Of a stretch of DNA of 11,602 bases, positions 1-7,853 are shown one piece after another. Position 1 is the first letter of the stretch. The number at the start of each line of letters is the position of its first letter. This DNA comes from Pseudovibrio sp. JCM 19062. Its GTDB lineage: Bacteria; Pseudomonadota; Alphaproteobacteria; Rhizobiales; Stappiaceae. Under the pieces are notes generated by a model. It ran no database searches. It was given only the letters and a program-made list of their open reading frames with translations, and was not told the DNA's origin. The stretch is from contig BAXV01000094.1 of the NCBI GenBank assembly GCA_001310715.1, positions 1 through 11,602 on the forward strand, in the 5' to 3' direction. The translations under genes and the position numbers were made by a program.

Positions 1-137
1 CCATGAGGTGATGTTGTTCAGGTTCCATAATGAACCTTCTGCGAAATAGAACTGTCAGCGCAATGCTAAACTGTCTATCCTCTGCAAACTAAAAATGTCA
101 TCCTCCTGTTACGTTGGGTTATGCTGGGGAGCGTGGC

Positions 138-1204
138 ATGGGATGGGTGGTGATGAGCGAACGGGAGTTAAACCGAGTTGAAGTGATTGCGCAGGTTGTG
201 CGCGGTGAGCTGACTAATCCGGGCGCTGGCAATCTGCTGGATCTGTCGGTGCGGCAGATTTCGCGACTGGTGAAGCGCTATCGGGACGAAGGTGCTGGCG
301 GATTGCGCCATCGGGCGCGTGGCAAACGACCCAACAACCAGATTGGTGATGGCACTCGCGAGTACGCGCAACTTGTTATCAGCGAGTACTATTCTGACTT
401 CGGCCCGACGCTGGCCGCAGAAAAGCTTGAGGAGCACCATGGCCTGAAGGTTTCTCGTGAGACGGTGCGCAAATGGATGATCGAGGCCGGGATCTGGCTG
501 AACAAGGCGCAGCGGCGTACGTTTCATCAGCCGCGCAATCGCCGCGAAGCCTATGGCGAGAGCTCATCCAGATTGACGGCAGCGACCATCGCTGGTTTGA
601 GGAGCGCGGTGATCCATGTACCCTGCTCGTCTTTGTCGATGACGCCACTTCTACCCTAATGCATCTGCAGTTTGTGCCGTCCGAGAGTGCGTTTTCCTAT
701 TTTTCCGCGCTGGAGTACTATTTAGGTAAACATGGCCGTCCGGTGGCGTTTTATTCTGACAAGCACAGCGTGTTCAAGGTCGCCAATACCGAGGCCAAAG
801 GCGGTGCCGGCATGACCCAGTTTGGCCGCACCCTGTCAGAGCTGAACATCGAGGTTCTGTGCGCCAATTCTTCCCAGACCAAGGGCCGCGTGGAACGCGC
901 CAACCGCACGCTACAGGATCGTCTGGTCAAGGAACTGCGTCTTGCCGGGATCAGTGATAGGGAAGCTGGCAATGCGTTCCTACAAGACTTTGTGGAGCGT
1001 TTTAATACCAGATTTGCCAAGCTCCCTGCTCGTCCGGACAACCTGCACCGCACGCTTAATGTGGAACCGGACCGGCTGGCCGACATTCTGTGCTGGCGCG
1101 AGAAGCGCTATGTGACACAGCAGCTGACCGTCAGTTACAATCGCAAGATGCTCATTCTGGAGCCCAATGATCTAAGCAGGAAGGGTATTACCCCCTGTTA
1201 TTGA
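138..1204 (+). pseudogene. ISNCY-type DDE transposase, frameshifted and 3'-truncated
   Basis: This is a cut-and-paste DDE transposase with an N-terminal helix-turn-helix and an integrase core. The start is ATG 138 (MGWVVMSEREL) or ATG 153. An HTH follows (LSVRQISRLVKRYRDEG), then a conserved block (FGPTLAAEKL, VSRETVRKWM). The DDE residues are visible: D in IQIDGSDHRWF, D in FYSDKHSVFK, E in GRVERANRTLQ. The frame changes at about 558-562, where an extra AG in GCGAGAGCTC separates the N-terminal frame (codons starting at positions divisible by 3) from the rest. Removing it restores YGELIQIDGSDHRWF. Family homology stops after EPNDLSR at about 1180. The last residues to the stop at 1204 come from adjoining repeat A, so the family's usual C-terminal tail is missing. 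No terminal inverted repeat was identified in 1-137. The element appears dead. The ISNCY (IS1202/ISDol1-like) assignment is from remembered family sequence. Confidence 0.85.
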
Positions 1205-1416
1205 TCTAGTTTAAAAGTAGAGACTTGGTTGCCTCATATTGAGACCTGATATTAAAAAAAATCTCGTTTCGGAGATTGCGCAAGACTTTATGTAAACTGT
1301 ACTCAACCTTTGATGGAAGCGTCTGAGGGTCCACTAATGGCCCACCACGTTAACAATGGCTTGATATTGACCTAGATTTCTGCACTGCAGCGAAGGTCGG
1401 CTTTGTCCCGCCATCT
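1184..1416 (-). repeat. Dispersed repeat, copy A (about 233 bp)
   Basis: Read on the minus strand, this segment aligns along its whole length with 2938-3168 (copy B), and its first half aligns with 9179-9296 (copy C). Shared blocks on the minus strand, in order, are GGCGGGACAAAGC, TTCGCTGCAGTGCAGAA, CAAGCCAT, GTTGAGTAC, GAAACGAGATTT, CTCAATATGA, CTCTACTTTTA, GATCAA and a final GGGGGTAATACC. By eye identity to copy B is roughly 70%, so these are old copies. The end at 1184 lies only a few bases after the point where ISNCY transposase homology stops. Confidence 0.8.
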
Positions 1417-1657
1417 TAATAGTTCCAATATCATCTAGCGTCGTATGCCGTCACTTAATGTTCCCTTATTGTTCCTCGTAACGCTCAAATATACACGCTC
1501 GGTCCAGTTGGGCCTAGATGGCGCTCTTTTCTGGCATTTATGAAACGCCCTTTCTTCCTTTTTACTTTGTCAGTGGGATTGCTTCTGGCCTTTTGAGGGA
1601 CTGTTTCTCTCTTCTTTCGTCCTGGCCTAGTTCGGCACTTCAGATAGCTCGAATTCC
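1417..1657. other. Intergenic, no gene recognised
   Basis: Short open frames exist on both strands (1518-1763 plus, 1485-1691 minus), but they run into the tandem repeat, lack convincing ribosome binding sites and carry no recognisable domain. The stretch is pyrimidine-rich around 1530-1620. No terminator, tRNA or promoter could be supported. Confidence 0.5.
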
Positions 1658-1852
1658 ACGAGTTTCCGAGAGTTTCCATGAGTTCCGGCATGGTTTCTAC
1701 GAGTTTCCGAGAGTTTCCATGAGTTCCGGCATGGTTTCTACGAGTTTCCGAGAGTTTCCATGAGTTCCGGCATGGTTTCTACGAGTTTCCAAGAGATTCC
1801 ATGAGTTTCCAGGAGATCCAAGAGTTTCCATGAGTTTCCATAAGATTCCAAG
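1658..1852. repeat. 41-bp tandem repeat, three exact units plus degenerate tail
   Basis: Three head-to-tail units of 41 bp lie at 1658-1698, 1699-1739 and 1740-1780, each starting ACGAGTTTCC and ending GGTTTCT. From 1781 to about 1852 the array continues as imperfect GAGTTTCCAN or GAGATTCCAN blocks of 9-12 bp. Each 41-mer is itself built from four related blocks of about 10 bp: GAGTTTCCGA, GAGTTTCCAT, GAGTTCCGGCAT and GGTTTCTAC. The array is therefore nested, a 10-bp-like unit inside a 41-bp unit. The exact repetition of the three large units suggests recent expansion. Confidence 0.95.
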
Positions 1853-1873
1853 TAGAGGGTGTGGCAGGATAGC

Positions 1874-1891
1874 TAAAACGGGCCCGTTTTA
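1874..1891. other. 18-bp perfect palindrome
   Basis: TAAAACGGGCCCGTTTTA is fully self-complementary with no spacer. It lies 22 bp after the tandem repeat and 82 bp before the IS6 element. With GGGCCC at the centre and A/T runs outside, it could be a protein-binding operator, a recombination site or a cruciform. No run of T follows closely enough beyond the arms to call it a terminator. Confidence 0.6.
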
Positions 1892-1973
1892 ATCCCACAG
1901 CCCAGCCTGCACGAAATAGCTTATTCGCATCTACGATGCTCAATGCCTTACCTTTAGCGATTGGAGCTGATCA

Positions 1974-2790
1974 GTCTCTGTTGCATCTGTTGAGTGAAGA
2001 CACAAATAACCTTCCCCAGGCGCAATTTAGGCGTGAATTCCAAACAGGCGGTTGATAAAGGAAACCTCGGTCCCACCTCCGACAGATCTGATCCAGCCAT
2101 CAAACTGCCCCTTCTTGAACATCCGCATAACCTCAAATCCCTTAATGGTTGCAGCTGCTGTTCGCATCGATTGGAAGCCGAGCGTTGGTTTGATTAGCCG
2201 TTTGAGCTTGCTATGATCGCTTTCAAGCCGGTTATTCAGATACTTTACCTGTCGCAGCTCCACGTAATCGCGGGCTTTCCCTTCACATTTACGCTCAGCC
2301 AAGGCCAGACCATAGGCGGGGTTCTTGTCTGTGTTGATCCTTAAGGGAACATAACGCTTTGACCTCCTCAAGGCTTTGGCTAGAAAGCGCTTTGCCGCTT
2401 TGCTATCGCGTCTGGCTGTAAGCAGAAAATCAATCGTATCACCACGCTTGTCGATAGCGCGGAACAAATACTTCCATTGACCTTTAACCTTCACAAACGT
2501 TTCATCGACACGCCAAGAAAACGACAGCCGGTTTTGATACCACAAGGTACGCTTTTCTAGTTCCGGGGCGTAGTGCTGAACCCATCTGTAGAGGGTGGTG
2601 TGGTCAACATCAACGCCGCGCTCCTTCAGCATTTCCTCAAGATCACGATAGCTGATGCCATATTTACAATACCATCTCACTGCCCAAAGAATGATCTCTC
2701 CCTGAAACTGACGATACTTGAATTCTGACATTGCAAATCCCCCACACCGTTGGGATCATGCAGGCAAGGCCTCAAACTTGCAACAAAGCC
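1974..2790 (-). mobile_element. IS6-family insertion sequence (817 bp)
   Basis: A transposase of 234 codons is framed by short inverted ends. The left end GTCTCTGTTGCA (1974-1985) and the reverse complement of 2779-2790 (GGCTTTGTTGCA) agree at 10 of 12 positions and resemble the remembered IS26 end GGCACTGTTGCAAA. The total length and the gaps from ORF to ends (53 and 59 bp) fit the family. The 8-bp flanks (GCTGATCA at 1966-1973, AGGAAACG at 2791-2798) do not match, so no target duplication is seen. This suggests a rearrangement since insertion or insertion through a cointegrate. Confidence 0.85.
2027..2731 (-). CDS. IS6-family transposase
   Basis: DDE recombinase of 234 aa, the same length as the IS26 transposase; IS6 elements move by replicative transposition through cointegrates. 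An N-terminal HTH region (YGISYRDLEEMLKERGVDVD) precedes a conserved HTTLYRWVQHYAPELEKR block. The catalytic acids are visible: D in WRVDETFVKVKGQW, D in RINTDKNPAY, E in NNRLESDHSKLKRL. The C-terminal FQSMRTAAATIKGFEVMRM motif is also typical. The start is ATG at 2731 on the minus strand, with GGGGGA about 6 bases upstream as a weak ribosome binding site. The reading frame is intact, which contrasts with most other genes here, so this copy may still be active. Confidence 0.95.
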   Translation of the reverse strand: MSEFKYRQFQGEIILWAVRWYCKYGISYRDLEEMLKERGVDVDHTTLYRWVQHYAPELEKRTLWYQNRLSFSWRVDETFVKVKGQWKYLFRAIDKRGDTIDFLLTARRDSKAAKRFLAKALRRSKRYVPLRINTDKNPAYGLALAERKCEGKARDYVELRQVKYLNNRLESDHSKLKRLIKPTLGFQSMRTAAATIKGFEVMRMFKKGQFDGWIRSVGGGTEVSFINRLFGIHA

Positions 2791-2937
2791 AGGAAACGCT
2801 CGAATGTCCGTTGTTGGCCCTCAGCGTCAAGCACGTTAAAGTCAATCTTAAGTTGACTTCTGGCGCTGTATGGGGCTGCTCCGTAACTAGGCCAATGGCA
2901 GCTTTGGTCACACAGCAACATGCCGGGAATGACCGTG
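2791..2937. other. Non-coding stretch between IS6 and repeat B, with an inverted repeat
   Basis: No gene was recognised. It contains AAGTCAA, a 7-base spacer and TTGACTT (2839-2859), a perfect 7-bp inverted repeat of a size that could be an operator. A minus-strand open frame crossing this stretch (2772-3026) has no known domain and overlaps both the IS6 end and repeat B, so it is not called. Confidence 0.4.
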
Positions 2938-3168
2938 AGATGGCGGACAAAGCAGTCTTTCGCTGCAGTGCAGAAGTTTAGGCCGGCACCAAGCCATAGC
3001 TGGCGCGGTGGGCCAGATGCCGACATTCGGGCGGTTCCTTCTCAGGTTGAGTACGGCTTAGGTAAAATGTTGCACAATCGCTGAAACGAGATTTCTTTAA
3101 AAATCAGGCCTCAATATGATGCAACAACATCTCTACTTTTACACTCGATCAATTTGCGGGGGGATTAC
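2938..3168 (+). repeat. Dispersed repeat, copy B (about 231 bp)
   Basis: This aligns over its whole length with the minus strand of copy A (1184-1416), and over its first 110 bp or so with copy C (9179-9296). Shared blocks include GCTGCAGTGCAGAA, GCGGTGGGCCA, GGTTGAGTACGG, GAAACGAGATTTCTTTAAA, CTCAATATGATGCAAC and ATCTCTACTTTTA. The right end, around GGGGGGATTACC, sits directly against the truncated IS5 element. Copies A and B are inverted relative to each other and bracket the 41-bp array and the IS6 element. Confidence 0.8.
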
Positions 3169-3774
3169 CATGCTCATGAAGTTTATGGTCCCAGAAAGAC
3201 GCTTTATAATCGGTTTGTCCGTTGGTCTAAAAAGGCATTTGGGAAGAGTTGTTTACGGTTTTAGCAAATGCCGGCGGACCTCCGACGCATGTCATGATCG
3301 ATAGCTCTGCAGTTAAAGCGCACCGCTCTTCTGCTGGCGGAAAAGGGGGAGAAAGCGCAAGCCATAGGCCGTTCACGCGGCGGCCGGACAACCAAGATCC
3401 AGACTTTATCTGCGTGTAGCATGCCGCACTCAGGAAGCTTTTCAAGCAACAGTTTTGCTGCAGAACAGTCTGCCATTTGTCCACCTGTCAGTAGAAAACC
3501 AGGCGGCGGGATGCTACACGCAGATAAAGCCTATGACAGCAATGCTTTCCGCAGGCAAATCGAAGAGCACGGCGCTGTACCAAACATCCCGCCAAAAGCC
3601 AACCGAAAATAGAAAAACTGTTTCTCGCCAGTTCTTTATAATGCCCGCAATGCCATTGAGCGCATGTTTTGCAGGGTCAAGGACTTCCGCATGATCGCAA
3701 CCAGATATGATCGCTACGCCAGGGACTTCCTGTCCGCACTCTGTCTTGTGGCGGCTATTTTCTACTGGTTGTGA
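3169..3774 (+). pseudogene. IS5-family transposase remnant with internal inversion
   Basis: Recognisable pieces of an IS5-type DDE transposase are present: YGPRKTLYNRFVRWSKK, then MIDSSAVKAHRSSAGGKGG (first catalytic D), MLHADKAYDSNAFRRQIE (second D) and an NAIERMF motif (E) before the final YWL. The gene is broken in several ways. The 5' third is absent. Frame changes occur before the DSS motif. A segment between 3404 and 3510 is inverted relative to the intact copy. The codon for W in NRKWKN has become TAG. It cannot produce a working transposase. Confidence 0.9.
3404..3529. repeat. 19-bp inverted repeat around an 88-bp inverted segment
   Basis: CTTTATCTGCGTGTAGCAT (3404-3422) and its exact reverse complement (3511-3529) flank 88 bp. 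Reversing 3404-3510 recovers the normal transposase order (GFLLTG, then the SAAKLLLEKLPECGMLHADK region). The right arm is the native copy and the left arm is a duplicate carried with the inversion. About 30 bp present in the other element, after ACCAAGATCCA, is missing here. Confidence 0.9.
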
Positions 3775-3783
3775 GTCTGGACC

Positions 3784-3997
3784 TAGGGCGCATACAGACC
3801 TTCTGGGGAGAGCTACAGGCTCATAAGCCACAGACTATGTCCTAACAATACTATCCAGTGTAATTGAATGTGGTATATTATACTTAGTTGCAACAATAAT
3901 ACACAGCGCAAATATATAACTCAGATGTATATTCCTATCATTAATACTTATTTATAAAATAACTACCAATGTGAGTACTGCGTTAATCGTCAAATAT
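3784..3997 (+). promoter_or_regulatory. AT-rich leader of the autotransporter gene, probable promoter
   Basis: The stretch from about 3850 to 3970 is much more A/T-rich than the flanking genes and contains several TATA-like hexamers. One possible sigma-70 pair is TTGCAA (3888-3893) with TATATA (3913-3918), spacing 19, longer than ideal. TATACT at 3879-3884 lacks a good -35 partner. The location, between the IS5 end and the gene, makes a promoter here likely, but the exact hexamers are uncertain. Confidence 0.35.
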
Positions 3998-4003
3998 AGG
4001 TGG
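3998..4003 (+). promoter_or_regulatory. Ribosome binding site fixing the autotransporter start
   Basis: AGGTGG ends 6 bases before ATG 4010. This supports 4010 over the upstream in-frame GTG at 3971, and the 4010 start also places a normal signal peptide at the N terminus. Confidence 0.65.
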
Positions 4004-4009
4004 TCTTTG

Positions 4010-7000
4010 ATGTTCAGAAAGCCGGTTACTCGCACAAATTATCTATGCAGTATGGTTTTGGCCATTATTTCTATTGTGGCCGTGACATTGGTGGGAACCT
4101 CCGCTCCTGTCAGTGCACAGACTGTGATAAGCGCCCCTCAGAATACTCCAGTCACTCTAGGTGCAGACGGTACAGTTACGGTCACCGACACCGGCAGCAT
4201 CACAGTTAATAATCCCGACACCGTTGCCATTGATTCCGGTGGCTTTAACAGTGAGGTCACCCTATTTGGCCCGGTCTCAGCAACCAACAATGTACCCGCA
4301 CCCTCCGTGAATACCATTTTACAAGAGGGAGATGCGTTCAACACTCTCATTGTGCGTCAGGGAGGAGACATTTCTGCAAGTGATACCACAAATGCTGCGA
4401 ATGTAAGAGGCGTGTACCAAAACGATCTCACAGCCACCCATACGGTTGATCTGGAAAACGCGCAAATCACTGTGACTTCCACTAGTGCGACAACCCGTGG
4501 AATTGAGCAAATCGGTGGAACGGGTGCCACCTTGGTCCAGTTTGGTTCAAATGGTCGATTATCCGTTACCGGGCAGACAGGGCGACCATTGGCGTATTGC
4601 AGGTAACTGGCAGCAGTAACGCAACCAGCACCTTTGGAACAGGCACGCGCATAGACGTAGAGACGACTGGTTCTCTTGGTGGAATCTTTCAGGCTTCCGT
4701 TAGTGGAGATCTGACAACCGTATTTGGGGCTAATTCCCAGATGAATGTCACGAACACGGGTCTAACTTTCCTAGGATCGACTGCTATCTCTCAACTAACA
4801 ACCTCTGGAATTGCCAGTACAATCCTCGGGTCGGGTGTCCATATCATCAGTTCGGGAAACACTTTCGCAGAAGGCGTATTCCAACGATCACTAGGCAACA
4901 GCTTTGTTTTAGGAGAAAACTCCAGCATTACTTCTGAAGCCGAAGGAGAAGGGCGTGGTCTTCGACAAACCAACAGTGCCCCTTCTACTACTAACAGCGC
5001 CTTCATCCATGCCAATAGCCGCATAAGCGTTACCGCGGGGACAGATGCCTTTGGAATACAGCAGGAGACTGATACAGGCACAAACACTATCCAGTTCGGT
5101 CCCAATGGGCAAATAAGCACATCCGCAGATACGGAAGCTTTCGGAATAGAACAAACTAATGACACTGGTGACAGTCATGCCGTGTTTGGATCAGGCACAA
5201 AACTAAACGTATTTTCCGCTACGTTTGACGCTTTTGCACTCTCACAAAGGCACACCACCAGTGGTGATTTAACGAGTGTATTTGGCACAGGTGCACGGAT
5301 TACTGTTGGTGGAAACGAGGCGAAATTTATCAATCAACGTACTCCAGACGGATCTGCCAGTGCAAATATTGGAGCGGGTGCACAGATTAACGTTACAGGC
5401 GTTGGGGTGGCAATAGCTGTTGATCAAGTTTCAGATGCCAACACATTTATTTTAGGCGAAAATTCCGTCATTAATGTTGAGGCAGGGAGCATTAGTTTCG
5501 GCCTATCACAGGATTCTCTCAACCCAACGGCCACAAACAAAATTATCATAGGCGCTAACAGCCGCATAAACGTTTCAGGAGCGGGAGATTCTTTCGGCAT
5601 TGCTTCCGAGGCAGATGGAGCCTTATCTTCATCCATAATAGTGAACAAGGGAGCCGAGATCAATGCTTCAGGGATAGAGGCACCGGCATTGATACCTTCG
5701 GAGATAATTTCAATATTCAAAACAACGGCCGGATAACAGCCACCTCAACCAATGCCACCCAGCGCTCTTATGGCATTCGGACGTCCGGGGAGGGCAGCAG
5801 CATTGTGAACCACGGCACTGTGTTTGCCGATCTGGCAGAGGACAGCTACGCCCTCCTGATGACTGGCAATAACAATATGCTGTCACTGCTCACTTACCCT
5901 GTCATTCAGGGGCAGATCTCCTTCAGTAATGAAAGCGGCAGCGGGTTCGGGACAGGCAATACCCTGCTCGTTGGCAGTGGCTTCGACGCGGTGTTTACGG
6001 TTGGAGCTAATCCGGACGAGCTTACCGTTTTAGGGCAGGGCCAACCCCTGTTTGTCAACCAGAGCGGCATCAACCAGTTGCAGGTCATCTCCATGAGCTC
6101 GCAAGACCTGTTCAGGTCCTCAAGCTCCCGTATGGCCAACGATTTGGTGCGTTTTGTGCATCAGCACATCAACACACGCGCCATCCAAAACCGCACGTTC
6201 CTCTATCAGGATAACGGGCTGCTTCAGGATTTCTGGTTTGATGCCAGCGGCTTTGGCCAGCACAGCACCAGCGGGGCCAACTACTCCCACGCACTGGCGC
6301 CTTCACCATCGGCTACGACCGGGCTTTTGAAGACAACGGTCTGGGTGGCATTTATGGCGGCTACTCAATCGGTTCTGTCACCACGGAAGCTTCCACATGG
6401 GATAACACCCTGCAGGCGGCTTATGCGGGGATCTATTACGACCGCAGTTTTAACCGTATTCTGACCGGCCTAAACTTACTGGGCGCCGTAACCTGGGATG
6501 ATACGAAACGCCGGTATCTCGACAACACGGTTGCGGGCGGAATTGTCACCGGGCGCAACAGCGGCAACGGCTTTTTGATCTCACCAGAGCTGACTGCCGG
6601 ATATGAGATGCAGTACCGCGATATTCTGGTCATCCCCTCCATCAGCGGCGCTACACCTACTTCCATCAGGACAGTTACAGCGAGGATGGCGCCCACGGCC
6701 TGAGCCTGTCCGACCTAAACCGCCAGCAGATCAACATCCGACTAGAAGTGGCAGGTGTGGGCTTTAACACATTCAACCAGATGAGCGACCGCTGGAACGC
6801 TGCCCTGCGCGGTGGTCTGGATATCTACGCCAACTGGGGCGACGATGTTGATGCCGCGATTGGCCCCACACCTATCCCGTATTTTCAAGATGACAACGAT
6901 GCCGGTGTGCGCCCCTTCATCGGGGCAGACGTTGAGTTCAGCCTCAACGAGCGCGCCAAACTCGACTTCGGCGCAGAAGGTGCCTACGACACAATCAACG

Positions 7001-7044
7001 CCGTCTTCGGCAGCATCAACGCTGGCTTCTCGGTGTTGTTTTGA
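4010..7044 (+). pseudogene. Autotransporter (type V secretion) with repeat passenger; four frameshifts
   Basis: A surface protein that is exported by Sec and threads its passenger through its own outer-membrane barrel. Residues 1-36 are a signal peptide (basic MFRKPVTR, hydrophobic core, cleavage likely after PVSA). The passenger holds about 15 repeats of 28-34 aa of the form NGxIxV, then FGIxQ, then xFG, expected to fold as a beta-helix or solenoid. The C-terminal 270 residues or so (from FWFDASGFGQHST) form the barrel domain and end in INAGFSVLF, a typical terminal-Phe barrel signal. Four single-base losses interrupt it: at 4580-4582 (GGG), in 5671-5686, near 6294-6298 and near 6647-6650. 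Restoring four bases gives 3039 nt, 1012 aa plus stop, with no other stop. GC rises from about 47% in the passenger to about 65% in the barrel. The ligand or function of the passenger is unknown. If the indels are sequencing errors this is an intact CDS. Confidence 0.9.
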
Positions 7045-7095
7045 GATGTTGGCCTGACTGAACTTCGTCCCTCTGTCTGGAAACTAGGCCCGGAC

Positions 7096-7853
7096 TCATA
7101 ACCAGTAGCATATAGCTGCCACGAGGCAGAGCGCGGACAGGAAGTTCTGGGCTTTTCGATCATACCGTGTTGCAATCCTGCGGAAGTCTTTGATCCTGCA
7201 AAACATGCGTTCAATGGCATTGCGATCCTTGTAAAGGACTGGCGAGAAGCAGTTTTTCCATTTTCTATTAGCTTTGGGCGGGATGTTTGGAACTGCACCA
7301 AGCTCTTCGATTTGCTTGCGTATAGCGTCGCTGTCATAGGCTTTGTCTGCGTGGAGCATACGGCACTCGGAAAGCTTTTCCAGCAACAGTTTTGCTGCTG
7401 TACAGTCAGCCACTTGCCCACCTGTCAGTAGAAAACCAAGAGGACGACACGCAGCATCGGTTAAAGCATGGATCTTGGTTGTCCGGCCGCCGCGTGAACG
7501 GCCTATGGCGTGAGTTTTCTCCCCCCTTTACCGCCAGCAGCACAGCGATGTGCTTTAACTGCTGAGCTATCGATCATGATATGTGCAGGAGGGCCGTCTG
7601 CACGCGCCAGAGCCTTAAACAGCTCTTCCCAAATACCTTTCTCAGACCAACGGACAAAACGATTATAAAGCGTTTTTCTGGGGCCATAAAGTTCGGGAGC
7701 ATCAACCCAGCGACACCCGGACTTCAAAACATGAATTATACCACTGATGACACGCCGATCATCCACCCGAGGCTTGCCCCGTGTGTCGGTTGGAAGATGC
7801 GGCTTTATCTGATCGAACTGTTCTTGTGAAAGCCAAAAATGGGAACCTGACAT
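7096..7853 (-). CDS. IS5-family transposase, two frames joined by -1 frameshift
   Basis: DDE transposase. The upstream frame gives the N-terminal domain (HFWLSQEQFDQIKPHLPTDT, VISGIIHVLKSGCRWVDAPE) and the first catalytic D in MIDSSAVKAHR. The downstream frame supplies RGGRTTKIHALTDAA, D in HADKAYDSD and E in NAIERMFCRIKDFRR. The frames are joined at the G6 run read on the minus strand (C6 at 7521-7526): the zero frame reads GGT AAA GGG GGG AGA and runs to TAG, while slipping back one base gives GAG AAA ACT. The joined product is 252 aa, normal for the group. The start at 7853 is preferred over an upstream ATG at 7895 because AGGAG lies 6 bases before it and family members begin near FWL. The intact frames on both sides and the known use of frameshifting in this group suggest a functional gene. 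Confidence 0.85.
7521..7526 (-). promoter_or_regulatory. Candidate programmed -1 frameshift site
   Basis: Six consecutive G on the minus strand, preceded by AAA, sit exactly where the two transposase frames must be joined. The truncated copy has a similar AAAAGGGGG run at the equivalent place (near 3343-3351), so the slippery run is conserved between diverged copies. Confidence 0.6.

Larger units (their letters stand above)
3169..3783 (+). mobile_element. IS5/IS427-type element, 5'-truncated copy
   Basis: This is homologous to the minus strand of the complete element at 7087-7924. Homology starts near GCTCATGAAGTTTATGG, about 250 bp inside the element, so the left terminal repeat and the start of the transposase are gone. 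The right end TTGTGAGTCTGGACC (3769-3783) matches the corresponding end of the other copy (TTATGAGTCCGGGCC) and is followed by TA, the expected target dinucleotide. The two copies have drifted considerably, so this is not a recent duplicate. Confidence 0.85.

Noticed and set aside
1518..1763. Open frame on the plus strand, and its minus-strand counterpart 1485-1691, ending in repetitive peptides
   Set aside because: The peptide pattern (repeated SFREFP-like or METLGNSW-like runs) is just the translated 41-bp repeat; there is no ribosome binding site or domain.
1658..1852. CRISPR-like array
   Set aside because: The units are contiguous with no unique spacers between them, and no cas genes are present.
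2772..3026. 84-aa minus-strand open frame
   Set aside because: It overlaps the IS6 end and repeat B, has no recognised domain, and its conserved part is explained by the dispersed repeat.
4791..5720. Antisense open frames inside the autotransporter (4791-5165, 4909-5178, 5424-5720)
   Set aside because: These mirror the repetitive codon pattern of the passenger and have no independent evidence of expression.
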